Shown here in pieces: positions 10,025 through 21,929 of a DNA stretch of 64,000 nucleotides. Source of the DNA: Aquarana catesbeiana. Its lineage: Eukaryota; Chordata; Amphibia; Anura; Ranidae. A program made the translations under genes and the position numbers. The stretch lies in contig NC_133328.1 in NCBI RefSeq assembly GCF_042186555.1, forward strand, positions 342,218,035 to 342,282,034, given 5' to 3'. Below the pieces are notes generated by a model that made no database searches, was not told the origin of the DNA, and saw only the letters and a list, made by a program, of their open reading frames with translations. Positions within the stretch are counted from its first letter, which is position 1. The number at the start of each line of letters is the position of its first letter.

Positions 10025-10128
10025 AGCAGATAGTCGTCTGGTAGCGAATCGCTAATGTAGCAGGACCTCATGGACGGGAGCTTCAGCACAACGTGTCCAT
10101 CTTAGAGCGGCTCCAAACCACGCCCCCC
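10025..10128 (-). promoter_or_regulatory. 5' leader / presumed internal promoter region of L1 element 2
   Basis: The element's first 104 bp on the minus strand contain the G-run start and a CTAAGATGGACACG segment. AAGATGGACA resembles the AAGATGGC core bound by YY1 near the start of mammalian L1s, and element 1 has AAGATGGCGA at the same place. Promoter function is inferred from position and this resemblance only. Confidence 0.4.
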
Positions 10129-10144
10129 ACTTTTTTGTTTATTT
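10129..10144. repeat. Target-site duplication of L1 element 2, right copy
   Basis: Exact second copy of ACTTTTTTGTTTATTT (first copy at 2508-2523), directly next to the 5' G-run of the element. Confidence 0.92.
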
Positions 10145-10205
10145 ATGCATTTTTTGTGTGTGGTTTTCTCTTTCACGTTTTGATGCATATGTAATAATTC
10201 ATGTT
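10145..10205. mobile_element. Foldback element A, distal part of right arm
   Basis: This resumes the right arm after the L1 insertion. ATGCATTTTTTGTGTGTGG and the following TTTTCTCTTTCACG pair with 1203-1258 in the left arm, where the complement of the same words occurs. Similarity fades beyond ~10205. The exact outer end is not determined; 10206-10274 is AT-rich with nothing else recognised. Confidence 0.7.
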
Positions 10206-10274
10206 TTCACTTATTCATTTACTTGATTACCTAATTTACTGTTGCTATATTAAGGTGCTGCACCTTTATTACTG

Positions 10275-10979
10275 TTAAAAAATATGAACAACATTCTTTA
10301 CATCATTATTAAAATCATCCTATGTATCGTATAAAACATCATAGACTAGTTGATGACATCATTCACAAGAAAATCACCATGCTAAATAACATAATGTCAA
10401 TTGTGTTGCTTCAATAATATAATTAGAATAAGCCCCAACACATCTCAATTCATCCAGGGAGCCAAAAGCACGATGCGATAGAGCATATGAAACCAACTAG
10501 AATAGGTGTGTGATCACCCAATAATCTGCACAATGTATATCTGAAGATGTACAAGGGGCATCAAATCATTCCCAAACATCAATATATAATTTGGCTGAGT
10601 AAAAAAAGCCTGTATTAAATGCTAAAATGTTCAAAAATGTTACCACAAGGATGACAGAGTCATGTGTATAGATATTCAATAAGGACTGTGCAAGAAAGGT
10701 AATGTATATGTCAACAGGATTGTATTATAGGGCTTCCTTAACAATGGAAGAGTTCAACAGCCCTCGTAATACCATCCTTTTGAGATATACCTTTCTTTCA
10801 CAGCCCATATTGGATATCTATAGAAATGGCTCTGTCATCCATGTGGCAACCCTTTTTGAACATTTAAGCTTACACTACAGGCTTTTTTTCTTGGTCAAAT
10901 TCTATATTAATGTTTGGGAATGATTCAATGCCCCTTGTACATCTTTAGCTATTCATTTTGTGGATTAATGGATGACTAC
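10275..10979. mobile_element. Foldback element B, left arm, apex and start of right arm
   Basis: A long inverted repeat with its apex near 10705-10785. Segment 10546-10561 is a perfect reverse complement of 10928-10943, with flanking pairing over more than 100 bp on each side. The rest of the right arm is displaced. Segment 10499-10510 pairs with 53265-53276, 10350-10366 pairs perfectly with 53631-53647, and 10321-10339 pairs with 56528-56546 (18 of 19). The left arm is the uninterrupted reference that proves the two hAT insertions in the right arm. No protein-coding gene is present. Confidence 0.82.
10972..10979. repeat. hAT target-site duplication, left copy (giant element)
   Basis: ATGACTAC precedes the left end and GTGACTAC (53258-53265) follows the right end, matching at 7 of 8 positions. 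Eight base pairs is the duplication length of the hAT superfamily. Confidence 0.8.
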
Positions 10980-11557
10980 TAGGGATGAGCCGAACACCCC
11001 CCCGGTCGGTTTGCACCAGAACCTGTGAACGGACCGAAAATTCGCACGAACGTTAGAAGCCCATTGACGTCTATGGGACTCGACGTTCAAAATCAAAAGT
11101 GCTAATTTTAAAGGCTAATTTGCATGGTATTGTCCTAAAAAGGGTTTGGGGACCCGGGTCCTGCCCCAGGGGACATACATCAATGCAAAAAAAAGTTTTA
11201 AACATGGCCGTTTTTTCGGGAGCAATGCTTAAAGTAAAAAAAAAGTGAAATATTCCTTTAAATATCGTACCTGGGGGGTGTCTATAGTATGCCTGTAAAG
11301 TGGTGCGTGTTTCCCGCGCTTAGCACAGTCCCTGCACAAAATGACATTTTTAAAGGAATAAAAGTAATTTAAAACTGCTTGCGGCTTTAATGTAATGTCG
11401 GGTCCTGGCAATATGGATGAAAATCAGTGAGACAAACGGCATGGGTACCCCCCCAGTCTATTACCAGGCCCTTTGGGTCTTGTATGGATATTAAGGGGAA
11501 CCCCGCACCCAAATTAAAAAAGGAAAGGTGTGGGGCCACCAGGCCCTATATACTCTG
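10980..11557. other. Left terminal region of the giant hAT
   Basis: After the 11-bp terminal repeat this region shares long stretches with the left end of the second hAT element at 53659. Examples are AAATCAAAAGTGCTAATTTT, the GGGGACCCGGGTCCTGCCCC-like segment and GGGGTGTCTATAGTATGCCT. The shared subterminal sequence indicates related hAT families mobilised by similar transposases. It holds no coding frame that I can support. Confidence 0.75.
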
Positions 11558-11983
11558 AACAGCAGTATACAGGCGGAGCAAACAAGACAGGGACTGTAGG
11601 TTTGTTGTTAAGTAGAATCTGTTTGTAATTTTGAACTGGTACAATTTTAACGTGTTTAGCTCCAGCCAAAAAATCTATTTTGAGCTTTTTGGAAAACCTA
11701 GGGAAGGGTTATCACCCCTGTGACATTTGTTTTGCTGTCTGTGCTCCTCTTCAGAAGATTTCGCCTCACTCCCAATGACAAATGTTTTTTGAAAATTTGG
11801 GGTTTTTTGTGAAAAAAGGATTGGTGATAAAGCATCAGTGGAAAGGAGAAAAGTTTTTCACATACTAACTCTTACAGGAGAGAATTTCCCTTCCTAGGGG
11901 TAGATTTCATCTCACTTCCTGTTGTCTCCTTTAGTTTGCAAGTAGGAGTAGTTTGTAAGTTGGATGTTTGAAATTAGGGGCCT
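11558..11983. repeat. 426-bp segment bracketed by a 15-bp direct repeat
   Basis: GCCCTATATACTCTG occurs at 11543-11557 and again at 11984-11998. The enclosed sequence has no coding frame and no clear inverted ends. It may be an inserted retroposon with a 15-bp target duplication, or a local duplication. Not recognised. Confidence 0.4.
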
Positions 11984-12002
11984 GCCCTATATACTCTGCA
12001 GA

Positions 12003-12600
12003 AATTGCGGCCTTAGGTGGTGCTGGTGCCACAACACTGTAAGTCCTCACAGTTACTCTTGGTGGGCGCTGGAACGGGCCCTGCTGTGAAATATTATATC
12101 AGAATTGTAATTACATGCCCCTGTTGAACAGGGGCAGAAAAATTGGGCCTTTGGTGGTGGTGGTGGTGGTGATGGTGCTGGTGCCACAACACTGTAAGTC
12201 CTCACAGTTACTCTTGGTGGGAGCAGAAACGGGCCCTGCTGTGAAATATTAGATCAAGAAATCTAATTACATGTCCCTGTTGAACAGGGGCAGAAAAATT
12301 GGGCCTTAGGCACTGGTGCTTGTGCCACAACACTGCAACCCCTCACAGATACTCTAGTTGGAGCACAGGAACTAGCCCTGCTTCAAAGAATTGCATCAAA
12401 AATTGTAATTACACGCCCCTGTTAAACAGGGGCTGAAAAATTGGGCCTTAGGCACTGATGTTGGTGCACAACACTGCAACCCCTCTCAGATACTCTAGTT
12501 GGAGCACAAGAACTAGCCCTGCTGCAAAGAATTGGATCAAAAATTGTAATTACACGCCCCTGTTAAATAGGGGCTCAAAAATTGGGCCTTAGGCACTGGT
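12003..12600. repeat. ~141-bp tandem repeat, about four copies
   Basis: Units begin at recurring GGCCTTAGG(C/T)-type words near 12010, 12147, 12303, 12445 and 12586. Each carries CACAACACTG, then CTCACAG or CTCAGA, and ends with CCCCTGTT(G/A)AACAGGGGC, a short palindrome. A GGT microsatellite (12150-12172) lengthens the second unit. The repeat sits just past the 3' end of the transposase relic. Confidence 0.8.
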
Positions 12601-12636
12601 GGCAGCGCCCAGAACCAGAAATGTTCTTACAAGCTA

Positions 12637-15360
12637 TCATTGAAGAGGAAGAGGATAATTACTCAGCATAACAGGATAGTCACTCAGCATCAGCATAGGC
12701 AGTCTTTGAAGGGATCTGACATTTAAAAAAAAATATTCGGTTACATCAGCATCAGGTGCATGGTAGCTGGTGGTGATCCAAGACTGATTCATTTTTATGA
12801 AGGTCAGTCGATCGACCGAGTCAGTGGACAGACACACCCTGTGATCGGTTACAAAGCCTCCAGCAGCACTGAATGTGCATTCCGAAAGAACGCTGGATGC
12901 AGGACAGGCCAGTAGCTCAATTGCATACTGTGCAAGCTCTGGCCAGTGATCCATCCTCAAGACCCAGTAACCCAGAAGATTTTCAGTGGGAAAGGTGTCC
13001 AAGTCAGATCTTGCCCCTAGGTATTCCTGTACCATGTAACACAGAAGCTGGTGATGGTTTCTGGAACCGATCATACCTTGGGGCTGCGGACTAAAAAATT
13101 GTCTGAACGCATTGGTCAGACGGCCGCCTTCTCGACCGCTCCTTCTTTGACTGACTGAAGCCTCAGCAACACGTTGTCCAGGAACAGGAGTTTGTAACCT
13201 CCCAGTCTCTGGGAACGCGTTGCACAGACCTTTCTGCAAGGCCTCCAGAAGATGTTTTATCCTCTGTTCCCTCTGTGATGGCAAGATAAGGTCTGCAACC
13301 TTACCCTTGTAATGTGGATCAAGGAGGGTTGCCAGCCAGTATTGATCCCTCTCCTTGATACCACGAATATGAGGATCCTTCCGCAGGCTTTGCAGGATCA
13401 GGGAGGCCATGCAGCGTAGGTTCGCTGAGGCATTTGGTCCGAAGTCCTCTGGGTCACTAAGGATGACATGATCCACAGCCACCTCCTCCCAGCCACGTAC
13501 AAGTCCATGGGTTTCTTGGGACTGTAAATAATCCCTTAAAGACTGCTGCTGATGCTGAGTGCAAGGCTCCACCTTCATGCTGACACAATCCTCCTCCTCC
13601 TCCTCGTCCTCTTCCTGTGTGATCGGTGGGCACGCAAGAACACTGTCTGGATAAAGGGGGCCTTGAGAGCTAAGGAATTTCTCCTCTTCCTGCCTCTGTT
13701 CTGCCTCGGGTGCCCTGTCCATTATTCCACGCAGCCTGTGCTCCAAAAGGTGGACAAGGGGGACAGTGTCACTGATGCATGGACTGTCACTGCTCACCAT
13801 CCTTGTGGCTTCCTCAAATGGTGACAGCACAGTGCATGCATCCCTGATCATGGCCCACTGGCATGGGGGAAAAAAAACAAGCTCCCCTGACCCTGTCCTG
13901 GTGCCATAGTCACACAGGTACTCATTGATGGCCCACTGCTGCATGTGCAGCCGCTGCAGCATGGCCAACGTTAAGTTCCATCTGGTGGGCATGTCACAGA
14001 TTAGGTGGTTCTTGGGCAGATTAAATTCCTTTTGGAGGTCTGCCAGCTGAGCAATGGTGGAAATGCACACAGATTTTCCTGGCCTGCCTCAGGACATCCT
14101 GTAAGCCCGGGTACCTGCCCAAGAACCGCTGCACCACCAAGTTAAGGACGTGAGCCAAACAGGGCACATGGGTCATTTGTCGCTGTTGGAGGGTGGAGAG
14201 GAGGTTGGTGCCATTGTCGCAAACAACCATTCCTGCCTTAAGTTGGCGTGGCGTCAACCACCTCGGAACCTGCCCCTGCAAAGCTGAAAGAACCTCTGCC
14301 CCAGTGTGGCATCTGTCCCCCAAGCACACCAGCTCAAGCACCGCATAGCATCTTTTGGCCTGTGTACTTGCGTAGTCCCTTGAAAGCCTACGGAGCACCG
14401 CTGGTTCCAAGGACAAAGCACAGGAAGAGGCAATGGAGTAAGAAGAAAAGGAGGGGGTGGAGGAGAGAGGTGTGTCAGAATCACCAGTAGGGGCATTATG
14501 GAGGCGTGGTGGCAGAATAACCTCCAACACTACTGCACCTTGTCCTGCATCTTTCCCAGCTGTCAGCAGAGTCACCCAATGCACCGTGAAACTTAACGTC
14601 CCTGTCCATGCCTGTTGGACCATGAGTCAGTGGTAATATGCACCTTACCGGTGACCGCCCTGTCCAGCGAGGCCAAGGCATTGCCTTCCAAATGCCGGTA
14701 GAGAGCCGGAATCGCCTTCCGTGAGAAAAAGTGGGAACCTACCACTGGGGAACCGCACATTCCACAAACTTTTGGAAGGGGGCACTATCTACCAACTGAA
14801 AAGGTAGCAAATGAAGTGCTAGCAATTTTGCCAAGCTAGCATTCAACCGCTGGGAATGTGGATGGCTGGGAGTGAACTTCTTTATGCGGTGCAGCAGCTG
14901 GGGCAGGGAAATTTGCCTGGTACAATCTGACGTTGGTGTACCGATAGCAGATTGCCCACAAGTACTTGGCTGTGACACTAATTCTACACCTTCATTCCTC
15001 TCAGTGCAGGTCTCAGAGGGGACTGAAGGTATAGTGGGGTTGGAGATCCCAGCTGATGAGGAGCAATAAGAGGTCCTCTTTGTTCTTTGGTGTAGGTCTT
15101 TTAGGTATACTTGCCAACGAACTGCATGGCAGGTCAACATATGTCTGGTCAAGCATGTGGTGCCCAAGCGGGAGATTTTTGGCCACGTGAGATACGCTTG
15201 AGACATATGTTGCAAATAGCAGCGGTGCGATCTGATGCACTCGTCTCAAAAAAGGCCCACACCAAAGAACTTTTGCACTGTTGATTCTAGACACAGAGCC
15301 TGCTTGCACTCTTTTATTGGCTTGTGACTGTCTGCCTCTCCTTGTTGGCCTTCCAGACAT
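12637..15360 (-). pseudogene. hAT transposase (BED zinc finger, DDE, C-terminal dimerisation), frame-disrupted
   Basis: Transposase sequence is spread over three frames. From the likely start MSGRPTRRGR (15358-15360) it shows KVLWCGPF and then CLTRHMLTCH, parts of a BED zinc finger. PFQLVDSAPFQKFVE and FSRKAIPALYRHLE follow. TTDSW carries the first catalytic Asp at codon 14626-14628. VCDNGTN and the CLAHVLNLVV helix lie in the frame covering 14021-14623. DMPTRWN and the C-terminal ELLACPASSVLSECTFSAAGG dimerisation region lie in the 12637-14070 frame (477 residues). At least three frame changes are needed (near 14050, 14600-14720 and 15100-15250), which indicates a decayed gene; unspliced short introns are less likely. 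An active protein would bind the TAGGGATGAGC ends and cut the element out. It is the only transposase in the 42-kb element. Confidence 0.88.
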
Positions 15361-15394
15361 ACTATTGGCCTGCAGTGAGCTGCACAAAATTGGG

Positions 15395-15407
15395 ATATAT
15401 ATATATA

Positions 15408-15452
<45 letters not shown>
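15395..15452. repeat. (TA)n microsatellite at left edge of the satellite array
   Basis: Nearly pure TA dinucleotides with one CTG interruption near 15408. A matching tract lies at the right edge (52734-52785). Both are followed by a CTGCAGCTA word. Confidence 0.95.
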
Positions 15453-15454
<2 letters not shown>

Positions 15455-17499
15455 GATTATACTGTTATACTGCAGCTAGCAGAATCAACTGCCTGCCTGT
15501 AGTATTATTATCATGATAACACCTGCACTTGTCTTCAGGTAGCTATACTGTAGGTGCAACTTTGCAGGGTACACAGTACAGTAGCTGGAAATACTTCAAT
15601 GAGCCTACACAAGCACCTGACTGCAGGTTGCTATACTGTAGGTGAGACTGTGCAGGGTACACAGTACAGTAGCTGGAAATACATCAATGAGCCTACACAA
15701 GCACCTGGCTGCAGGTTGCTTTACTGTAGGTGAGATTGTGCAGGGTAGACAGTACAGTAGCTGGAAATACTTCAATGAGCCTACACAAGCACCTGGCTGC
15801 AGGTTGCTATACTGTAGGTGCAACTGTGCAGGGTACACAGTACAGTAACTGGAAATACGTCAAGAGCCTACACAAGCACCTGGCTGCAGGTAGCTATACT
15901 GTAGGTGAGACTGTGCGGGGTACACAGTACAGTAACTGGAAAAACTTCAATGAGCCTACACAAACACCTGGCTGCAGATAGCTTTACTGTAGGTGAGACT
16001 GTGCAGGGTACACAGTACAGTAGCTGGAAATACTTCAGTGAGCCTACACAAGCACCTGGCTGCAGGTAGCTATACTGTAGGTGCAACTGTGCAGGGTACA
16101 CAGTACAGTAGCTGGAAATACTTCAATGAGCCTACACAAGCACCTGACTGCAGGTTGCTATACTGTAGGTGAGATTGTGCAGGGTACACAGTAAAGTAGC
16201 TGGATATACTTTAATGAGCCTACACAAGCACCTGGCTGCAGGTAGCTTTACTGTAGGCGAGACTGCGCAGGGTACACAGTGCAGTAGCTGGAAATACTTC
16301 AATGAGCCTACACAAGCACCTGGCTGCAGGTTGCTATGCTGTAGGTGAGACTGTGCAGGGTAGACAGTACAGTAGCTGGAAATACTTCAATGAGCCTACA
16401 CAAGCACCTGACTGCAGGTTGCTATACTGTAGGTGAGACTGTGCAGGGTACACAGTAAAGTAGCTGGAAATACTTCAATGAGCCTACACAAGCACCTGGC
16501 TGCAGGTAGCTTTACTGTAGGCGAGACTGTGCAGGGTACAGAGTGCAGTAGCTGGAAATACTTCAATGAGCCTACACAAGCACCTTGCTGCAGGTTGCTA
16601 TGCTGTAGGTGAGACTGTGCAGGGTAGACAGTACAGTAGCTGGAAATACTTCAATGAGCCTATACAAGCACCTGGCTGCAGGTAGCTTTACTGTAGGTGA
16701 GACTGTGCAGGGTATGCAGTACAGTAGCTGGAAATACTTCAATGACCCTACACAAGCACCTGGCTGCAGGTTGCTATACTGTAGGTGAGACTGTGCAGGG
16801 TACACAGTACAGTAGCTGGAAATACTTCAATGAGCCTACACAAGCACCTGGCTGCAGGTTGCTATACTGTAGGTGAGACTGTGCAGGGTACGCAGTACAG
16901 TAGCTGGAAATACTTCAATAAGCCTACAAAAGCACCTGGTTACAGGTAGCTATACTGTAGGTGAGACTATGCAGGGTACACAGTACAGTAGCTGGAAATA
17001 CTTCAATGAGCCTACACAAGCACCTGGCTGCAGGTTGCTATACTGTAGGTAAGACTGTGCAGGGTATACAGTACAGTAGCTGGAAATACTTCAATCAGCC
17101 TACACAAGCACCTGGCTGCAGGTTGCTATGCTGTAGGTGAGACTGTGCAGGGTAGACAGTACAGTAGCTGGAAATACTTCAATGAGCCTATACAAGCACC
17201 TGGCTGCAGGTAGCTTTACTGTAGGTGAGACTGTGCAGGGTACGCAGTACAGTAGCTGGAAATACTTCAAAGACCCTACACAAGCACCTGGCTGCAGGTT
17301 GCTATACTGTAGGTGAGACTGTGCAGGGTACACAGTACAGTAGCTGGAAATACTTCAATGAGCCTACACAAGCACCTGGCTGCAGGTTGCTATACTGTAG
17401 GTGAGACTGTGCAGGGTAGACAGTACAGTAGCTGGAAATACTTCAATGAGCCTACACAAGCACCTGGCTGCAGGTTGCTATACTGTAGATGACACTGTG

Positions 17500-20400
17500 C
17501 AGGGTACACAGTACAGTAGCTGAAAATACTTCAATGAGGCTACACAAGCACCTGGCTGCAGGTTGCTATACTGTAGGTGAGACTGTACAGGGTACACAGT
17601 ACAGTAGCTGAAAATACTTCAATGAGCCTACACAAGCACCTGGTTGCAGGTAGCTATACTGTTGGGGAGACTGTGCAGGGTACACAGTTCAGTAGCTGGA
17701 AATACTTCAATGAGCCTACACAAGCACCTGGCTGCAGGTTGCTATACTGTAGGTGAGACTGTGAAGGGTACACAGTACAGTAGCTGGAAATACTTCAATG
17801 AGCCTACACAAGCACCTGGCTGCAGGTAGCTTTACTGTAGGTGAGACTGTGCAGGGTATACAGTATAGTAGCTGGAAAAACTTCAATGAGCCTACACAAG
17901 CACCTGGCTGCAGGTAGCTTTACTGTAGGTGAGACTTTGCAGGGTACGCAGCACAGTAGCTGGAAATACTTCAATGAGCCTACACAAGCACCTGGCTGCA
18001 GGTTGCTATACTGTAGGTGAGACTGTGCAGGATACACAGTAAAGTAGCTGGAAATACTTCAATGAGCCTACACAAGCACCTGGCTGCAGGTTGCTATACT
18101 GTAGGTGAGACTTTGCAGGGTACACAGTACAGTAGCTGGAAATACTTCAATGAGCTTACACAAGCACCTGGCTGCAGGTTGCTATACTGTAGGTGAGAAT
18201 GTGCAGGGTATACAGTACAGTAGCTGGAAATACTTCAATCAGCCTACACAAGCACCTGGCTGCAGGTAGCTTTACTGTAGGTGAGACTGTGCAGGGTATA
18301 CAGTACAGTAGCTGGAAATACTTCAATGAGCCTACACAGGCACCTGGCTGCAGGTAACTTTACTGTAGGTGAGACTGTGCAGGGTACACAGTACAGTAGC
18401 TGGAAATACTTCAGTGAGCCTACACAAGCACCTGGCTGCAGGTTGCTATACTGTAGGTTAGACTGTGCAGGGTAGACAGTACAGTAGCTGAAAATACTTC
18501 AATGAGCCTACACAAGCACCTGGTTGCAGGTAGCTATACTGCTGGGGAGACTGTGCAGGGTACACAGTTCAGTAGCTGGAAATACTTCAATGAGCTTACA
18601 CAAGCACCTGGCTGCAGGTTGCTATACTGTAGGTGAGACTGTGCAGGGTAGACAGTACAGTTGCTGGAAATACTTCAATGAGCCTATACAAGCATCTGGC
18701 TGCAGGTAGCTTTAATGTAGGTGAGACTGTGCAGGGTACACAGTACAGTAGCTGGAAATACTTCAATGACCCTACACAAGCACCTGGCTGCAGGTTGCTA
18801 TACTGTAGGTGAGACTGTGCGGGGTACGCAGTACAGTAGCTGGAAATACTTCAATGAGCCTACACAAGCACCTGCCTGCAGGTTGCTATACTCTATTTGA
18901 GACTTTGCAGGGTACACAGTACAGTAGCTGGAAATACTTCAATGAGCCTACACAAGCACCTGGCTGCAGGTTGCTATACTGTAGGTGAGACTGTGCAGGG
19001 TATACAGTACAGTAGCTGGAAATACTTCAATCAGCCTACACAAGCACCTGGCTGCAGGTTGCTATACTGTAGGTGAGACTGTGCAGGGTACACAGTACAG
19101 TAGCTGGAAATACTTCAATGAGCCTACACAAGCACCTGGCTGCAGGTTGCTATACTGTAGATGACACTGTGCAGGGTACACAGTACAGTAGCTGAAAATA
19201 CTTCAATGAGGCTACACAAGCACCTGGCTGCAGGTTGCTATACTGTAGGTGAGACTGTACAGGGTACACAGTACAGTAGCTGAAAATACTTCAATGAGCT
19301 TACACAAGCACCTGGTTGCAGGTAGCTATACTGTTGGGGAGACTGTGCAGGGTACACAGTTCAGTAGCTGGAAATACTTCAATGAGCCTACACAAGCACC
19401 TGGCTGCAGGTTGCTATACTGTAGGTGAGACTGTGAAGGGTACAGAGTACAGTAGCTGGAAATACTTCAATGAGCCTACACAAGCACCTGGCTGCAGGTA
19501 GCTTTACTGTAGGTGAGACTGTGCAGGGTATACAGTATAGTAGCTGGAAAAACTTCAATGAGCCTACACAAGCACCTGGCTGCAGGTAGCTTTACTGTAG
19601 GTGAGACTTTGCAGGGTACGCAGCACAGTAGCTGGAAATACTTCAATGAGCCTACACAAGCACCTGGCTGCAGGTTGCTATACTGTAGGTGAGACTGTGC
19701 AAGATACACAGTAAAGTAGCTGGAAATACTTCAATGAGCCTACACAAGCACCTGGCTGCAGGTTGCTATACTGTAGGTGAGACTTTGCAGGGTACACAGT
19801 ACAGTAGCTGGAAATACTTCAATGAGCTTACACAAGCACCTGGCTGCAGGTTGCTATACTGTAGGTGAGAATGTGCAGGGTATACAGTACAGTAGCTGGA
19901 AATACTTCAATCAGCCTACACAAGCACCTGGCTGCAGGTAGCTTTACTGTAGGTGAGACTGTGCAGGGTATACAGTACAGTAGCTGGAAATACTTCAATG
20001 AGCCTACACAGGCACCTGGCTGCAGGTAACTTTACTGTAGGTGAGACTGTGCAGGGTACACAGTACAGTAGCTGGAAATACTTCAGTGAGCCTACACAAG
20101 CACCTGGCTGCAGGTTGCTATACTGTAGGTTAGACTGTGCAGGGTAGACAGTACAGTAGCTGAAAATACTTCAATGAGCCTACACAAGCACCTGGTTGCA
20201 GGTAGCTATACTGCTGGGGAGACTGTGCAGGGTACACAGTTCAGTAGCTGGAAATACTTCAATGAGCCTACACAAGCACCTGGCTGCAGGTTGCTATACT
20301 GTAGGTGAGACTGTGCAGGGTAGACAGTACAGTTGCTGGAAATACTTCAATGAGCCTATACAAGCATCTGGCTGCAGGTAGCTTTAATGTAGGTGAGACT

Positions 20401-20860
20401 GTGCAGGGTACACAGTACAGTAGCTGGAAATACTTCAATGACCCTACACAAGCACCTGGCTGCAGGTTGCTATACTCTATTTGAGACTTTGCAGGGTACA
20501 CAGTACAGTAGCTGGAAATACTTCAATGAGCCTACACAAGCACCTGGCTGCAGGTTGCTATACTGTAGGTGAGACTGTGCAGGGTATACAGTACAGTAGC
20601 TGGAAATACTTCAATCAGCCTACACAAGCACCTGGCTGCAGGTAGCTATACTGTAGGTGCAACTGTGCAGGGTACACAGTACAGTACCTGGAAATACTTC
20701 AATGAGCCTACACAAGCACCTGGCTGCAGGTAGCTATACTGTAGGTGAGACTGTGCAGGGTACACAGTACAGTAGCTGGAAATACTTCAATGAGCCTACA
20801 CAAGCACCTGGCTGCAGGTAGCTTTACTGTAGGCGAGACTATGCAGGGTACACAGTGCAG
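17500..20860. repeat. Higher-order duplication, period 1672 bp (19 monomers)
   Basis: The order of variant monomers around 17644, 18281 and 18524 recurs at 19316, 19953 and 20196, a constant offset of 1672 bp. The two blocks differ by a few substitutions, and one monomer pair is missing from the second copy near 20470. This indicates block duplication by unequal exchange. Confidence 0.75.
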
Positions 20861-21929
20861 TAGCTGGAAATACTTCAATGAGCCTACACAAGCACCTGGC
20901 TGCAGGTTGCTATGCTGTAGGTGAGACTGTGCAGGGTAGACAGTACAGTAGCTGGAAATACTTCAATGAGCCTATACAAGCACCTGGCTGCAGGTTGCTA
21001 TACTGTAGGTGAGACTGTGCAGTGTACGCAGTACAGTAGCTGGAAATACTTCAATGAGATTACAAAAGCACCTGGTTACACGTAGCTATACTGTAGGTGA
21101 GACTGTACAGGGTACACAGTACAGTAGCTGGAACTACTTCAGTGAGCCTACACAAGCACCTGGCTGCAGGCAGCTATAATGTAGGTGAGACTATGCAGGG
21201 TACACAGTACAGTAGCTGGAAATACTTCAATGAGCCTAAACAAGCACCTGGCTGCAGGTTGCTATACTGTAGGTGAGACTGTGCAGGGTATACAGTACAG
21301 TAGCTGGAAATACTTCCATGAGCCTACACAAGCACCTGGCTGCAGGTAGCTTTACTGTAGGTGAGACTGTGCAAGGTACACAGTACAGTAGCTGGAAATA
21401 CTTCAATGAGCCTACACAAGCATCTGGCTGCAGGTTGCTATACTGTAGGTGAGACTGTGCAGTGTACGCAGTACAGTACCTGGAAATACTTCAATGAGAT
21501 TACAAAAGCACCTGGTTACACGTAGCTATACTGTAGGTGAGACTGTACAGGGTACACAGTACAGTAGCTGGAACTACTTCAGTGAGCCTACACAAGCACC
21601 TGGCTGCAGGCAGCTATAATGTAGGTGCAACTGTGCAGGGTACACAGTACAGTAGCTGGAAATATTTCAATGAGCCTACACAAGCACCTAAATGCAGGTT
21701 GCTATATTGTAGGTGAGACTGTGCAGGGTACACAGTGCAGTAGCTAGAAATACTTCAATGATCCTACACAAGCACCTGGCTGCAGTTTGCTATGCTATGC
21801 TGTAGGTGAGACTGTGCAGGGTAGACAGTACAGTAGCTAGAAATACTTTAATGAGCCTACACAAGCACCTGGCTGCAGATTGCTATACCGTAGGTACAAC
21901 TGTGCAGGGTTCACAGTACTGTAACTGGA

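Larger units (their letters stand above)
2524..10128 (-). mobile_element. Complete L1-like retrotransposon 2 with intact ORF1 and ORF2
   Basis: The 7.6-kb element runs from its 5' end at 10128 (GGGGGGCGTGG on the minus strand) to its 3' end at 2524. It has a 104-bp 5' leader, ORF1, a long 1.49-kb inter-ORF region, ORF2, and a ~1-kb 3' UTR with an AATAAA near the end. A perfect 16-bp target duplication flanks it. No stop or frameshift interrupts either ORF, so this copy looks young and could be mobile. The Transposase_22-type ORF1 and the APE endonuclease/RT arrangement place it in the L1/Tx1 superfamily; the exact family is not resolved. Confidence 0.92.

Noticed and set aside
10702..10923. 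73-codon frame at the foldback B apex
   Set aside because: It spans the apex of an inverted repeat and shows no motif or codon signal.
13552..13824. Plus-strand frame across the transposase relic
   Set aside because: Shadow of the hAT C-terminal coding region on the other strand.
12637..15360. Host-domesticated ZBED-like gene
   Set aside because: Motifs match hAT transposases with BED fingers, but the frame is broken several times and the sequence lies between hAT ends, so it is a transposon relic and not an exapted gene.
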